From Salinimicrobium sp963739625 (GTDB lineage: Bacteria > Bacteroidota > Bacteroidia > Flavobacteriales > Flavobacteriaceae): a stretch of DNA of 64,000 nt. Both the position numbers and the translations under genes were made by a program. The number at the start of each line of letters is the position of its first letter. Within the stretch, counting starts at the first letter, position 1. Location: contig CAVUAU010000018.1 of the NCBI GenBank assembly GCA_963739625.1, positions 186,001-250,000 of the forward strand, read 5' to 3'. Under the pieces are notes generated by a model. It was not told the DNA's origin, did not search any database, and saw only the letters and a list, made by a program, of their open reading frames with translations. Below, piece after piece: positions 63,779 to 64,000 of this stretch.

Positions 63779-64000
63779 TCAGACGTTCGGATAGCAGAAG
63801 CTGTCGGTCGAACAGTCGCCGCCCTCCAGCCGGATCTGGTGGCTGCGATAGCCTTCGGGGAACTCCACCCAGAACTCCTTGTTCAAGGTCAGGCCGCCCT
63901 TCCCACCGACATCCGCACATACCATCGCCGCCCCGCGCTCGCCTGGGTAGAACTGGTCGTCCCATGTCGAGTAGAGCGAATTGGTCCAGTAGACACGCTT
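63779..64000 (-). CDS. partial protein of the foreign segment, 5' end outside window
   Basis: The last 73 residues are visible, ending CSTDSFCYPNV. Segment YWTNSLYSTWDDQFYPGERG and two closing cysteines suggest a small secreted or periplasmic domain; I do not recognise it. It ends three bases before the membrane protein start, so both were one operon in the source genome. An overlapping frame in the same strand is a shadow. Confidence 0.55.
   Translation of the reverse strand, partial: KRVYWTNSLYSTWDDQFYPGERGAAMVCADVGGKGGLTLNKEFWVEFPEGYRSHQIRLEGGDCSTDSFCYPNV

Noticed and set aside
1..64000. Programmed +1 frameshifting as the cause of the eight broken frames
   Set aside because: The sites share no slippery codon, rare codon, stop codon or downstream structure, and include genes never known to be recoded. 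An error signature is simpler.
63110..64000. Recent horizontal transfer of the G+C-rich tail
   Set aside because: No mobile-element end, tRNA, repeat or integration scar at the join; both genes are cut mid-frame. An assembly chimera is more likely.

Overview
The window is one contig piece from a marine-type Flavobacteriaceae chromosome (Bacteroidota; the gene set and protein sequences fit the Gramella/Christiangramia, Salegentibacter and Zunongwangia neighbourhood, but the genus cannot be fixed by eye). The evidence is the Bacteroidota promoter consensus TAnnTTTG seen upstream of many genes, a SusC/SusD pair, a PorP/SprF plus CHU_C-type adhesin cluster (type IX secretion and gliding), an Hpt-Adk fusion, Flavobacteria-type ribosomal proteins, and the order rplQ-carA-eno-gltA. 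The last ~0.9 kb (from about 63,105) is a different, G+C-rich, alphaproteobacterial-looking sequence joined inside a gene, most likely an assembly chimera.

Layout. 1-6.4 kb: M3 peptidase (cut by the window start), purE-purK on the minus strand, then a divergent hpt-adk fusion, obgE and a DUF4136 lipoprotein. 6.4-13.9 kb: a minus-strand surface operon: a repetitive secreted adhesin, PorP/SprF and an OmpA/PD40 protein. 14.2-21.1 kb: mpl, radC, a degenerate polysaccharide-deacetylase-like protein, a HAD phosphatase, and a three-gene envelope cluster of unknown role. 21.1-24.1 kb: rarA, a rhomboid protease and rlmB. 24.1-28.8 kb: susD/susC. 29.4-46.6 kb: one unbroken str-S10-spc-alpha ribosomal supercluster, rpsL to rplQ, with rpoA, secY and infA, no tuf, and neither adk nor map beside secY. 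46.7-58.0 kb: carA, eno, gltA, two guanidino-modifying enzymes (amidinotransferase/DDAH family and CtlX), argS, ffh, folD. 58.0-63.1 kb: minus-strand genes DUF1232, AI-2E-family permease, VOC protein, a Rho-N-type small protein, rluF, a lipoprotein and a HerA-like ATPase truncated by the foreign join.

Most of this is core translation, nucleotide and envelope biology. The main cautions are quality-related. Seven genes, including the normally essential fusA, carry eight frameshifts, and every one is a net single-base insertion, which looks like a sequencing-platform signature. Together with the chimeric end, this says the sequence should be polished before any frameshift is read as biology. The more biological leads are structured RNA candidates in the few wide gaps of the ribosomal cluster (before rplC, rpsH and rpsD), a dispersed ~40-bp hairpin repeat family, a palindrome at the start of the DUF4136 gene, and the higher-order repeat organisation of the adhesin. 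I saw no CRISPR array, insertion sequence, prophage, tRNA or rRNA, and no clear undescribed defence or metabolic system.
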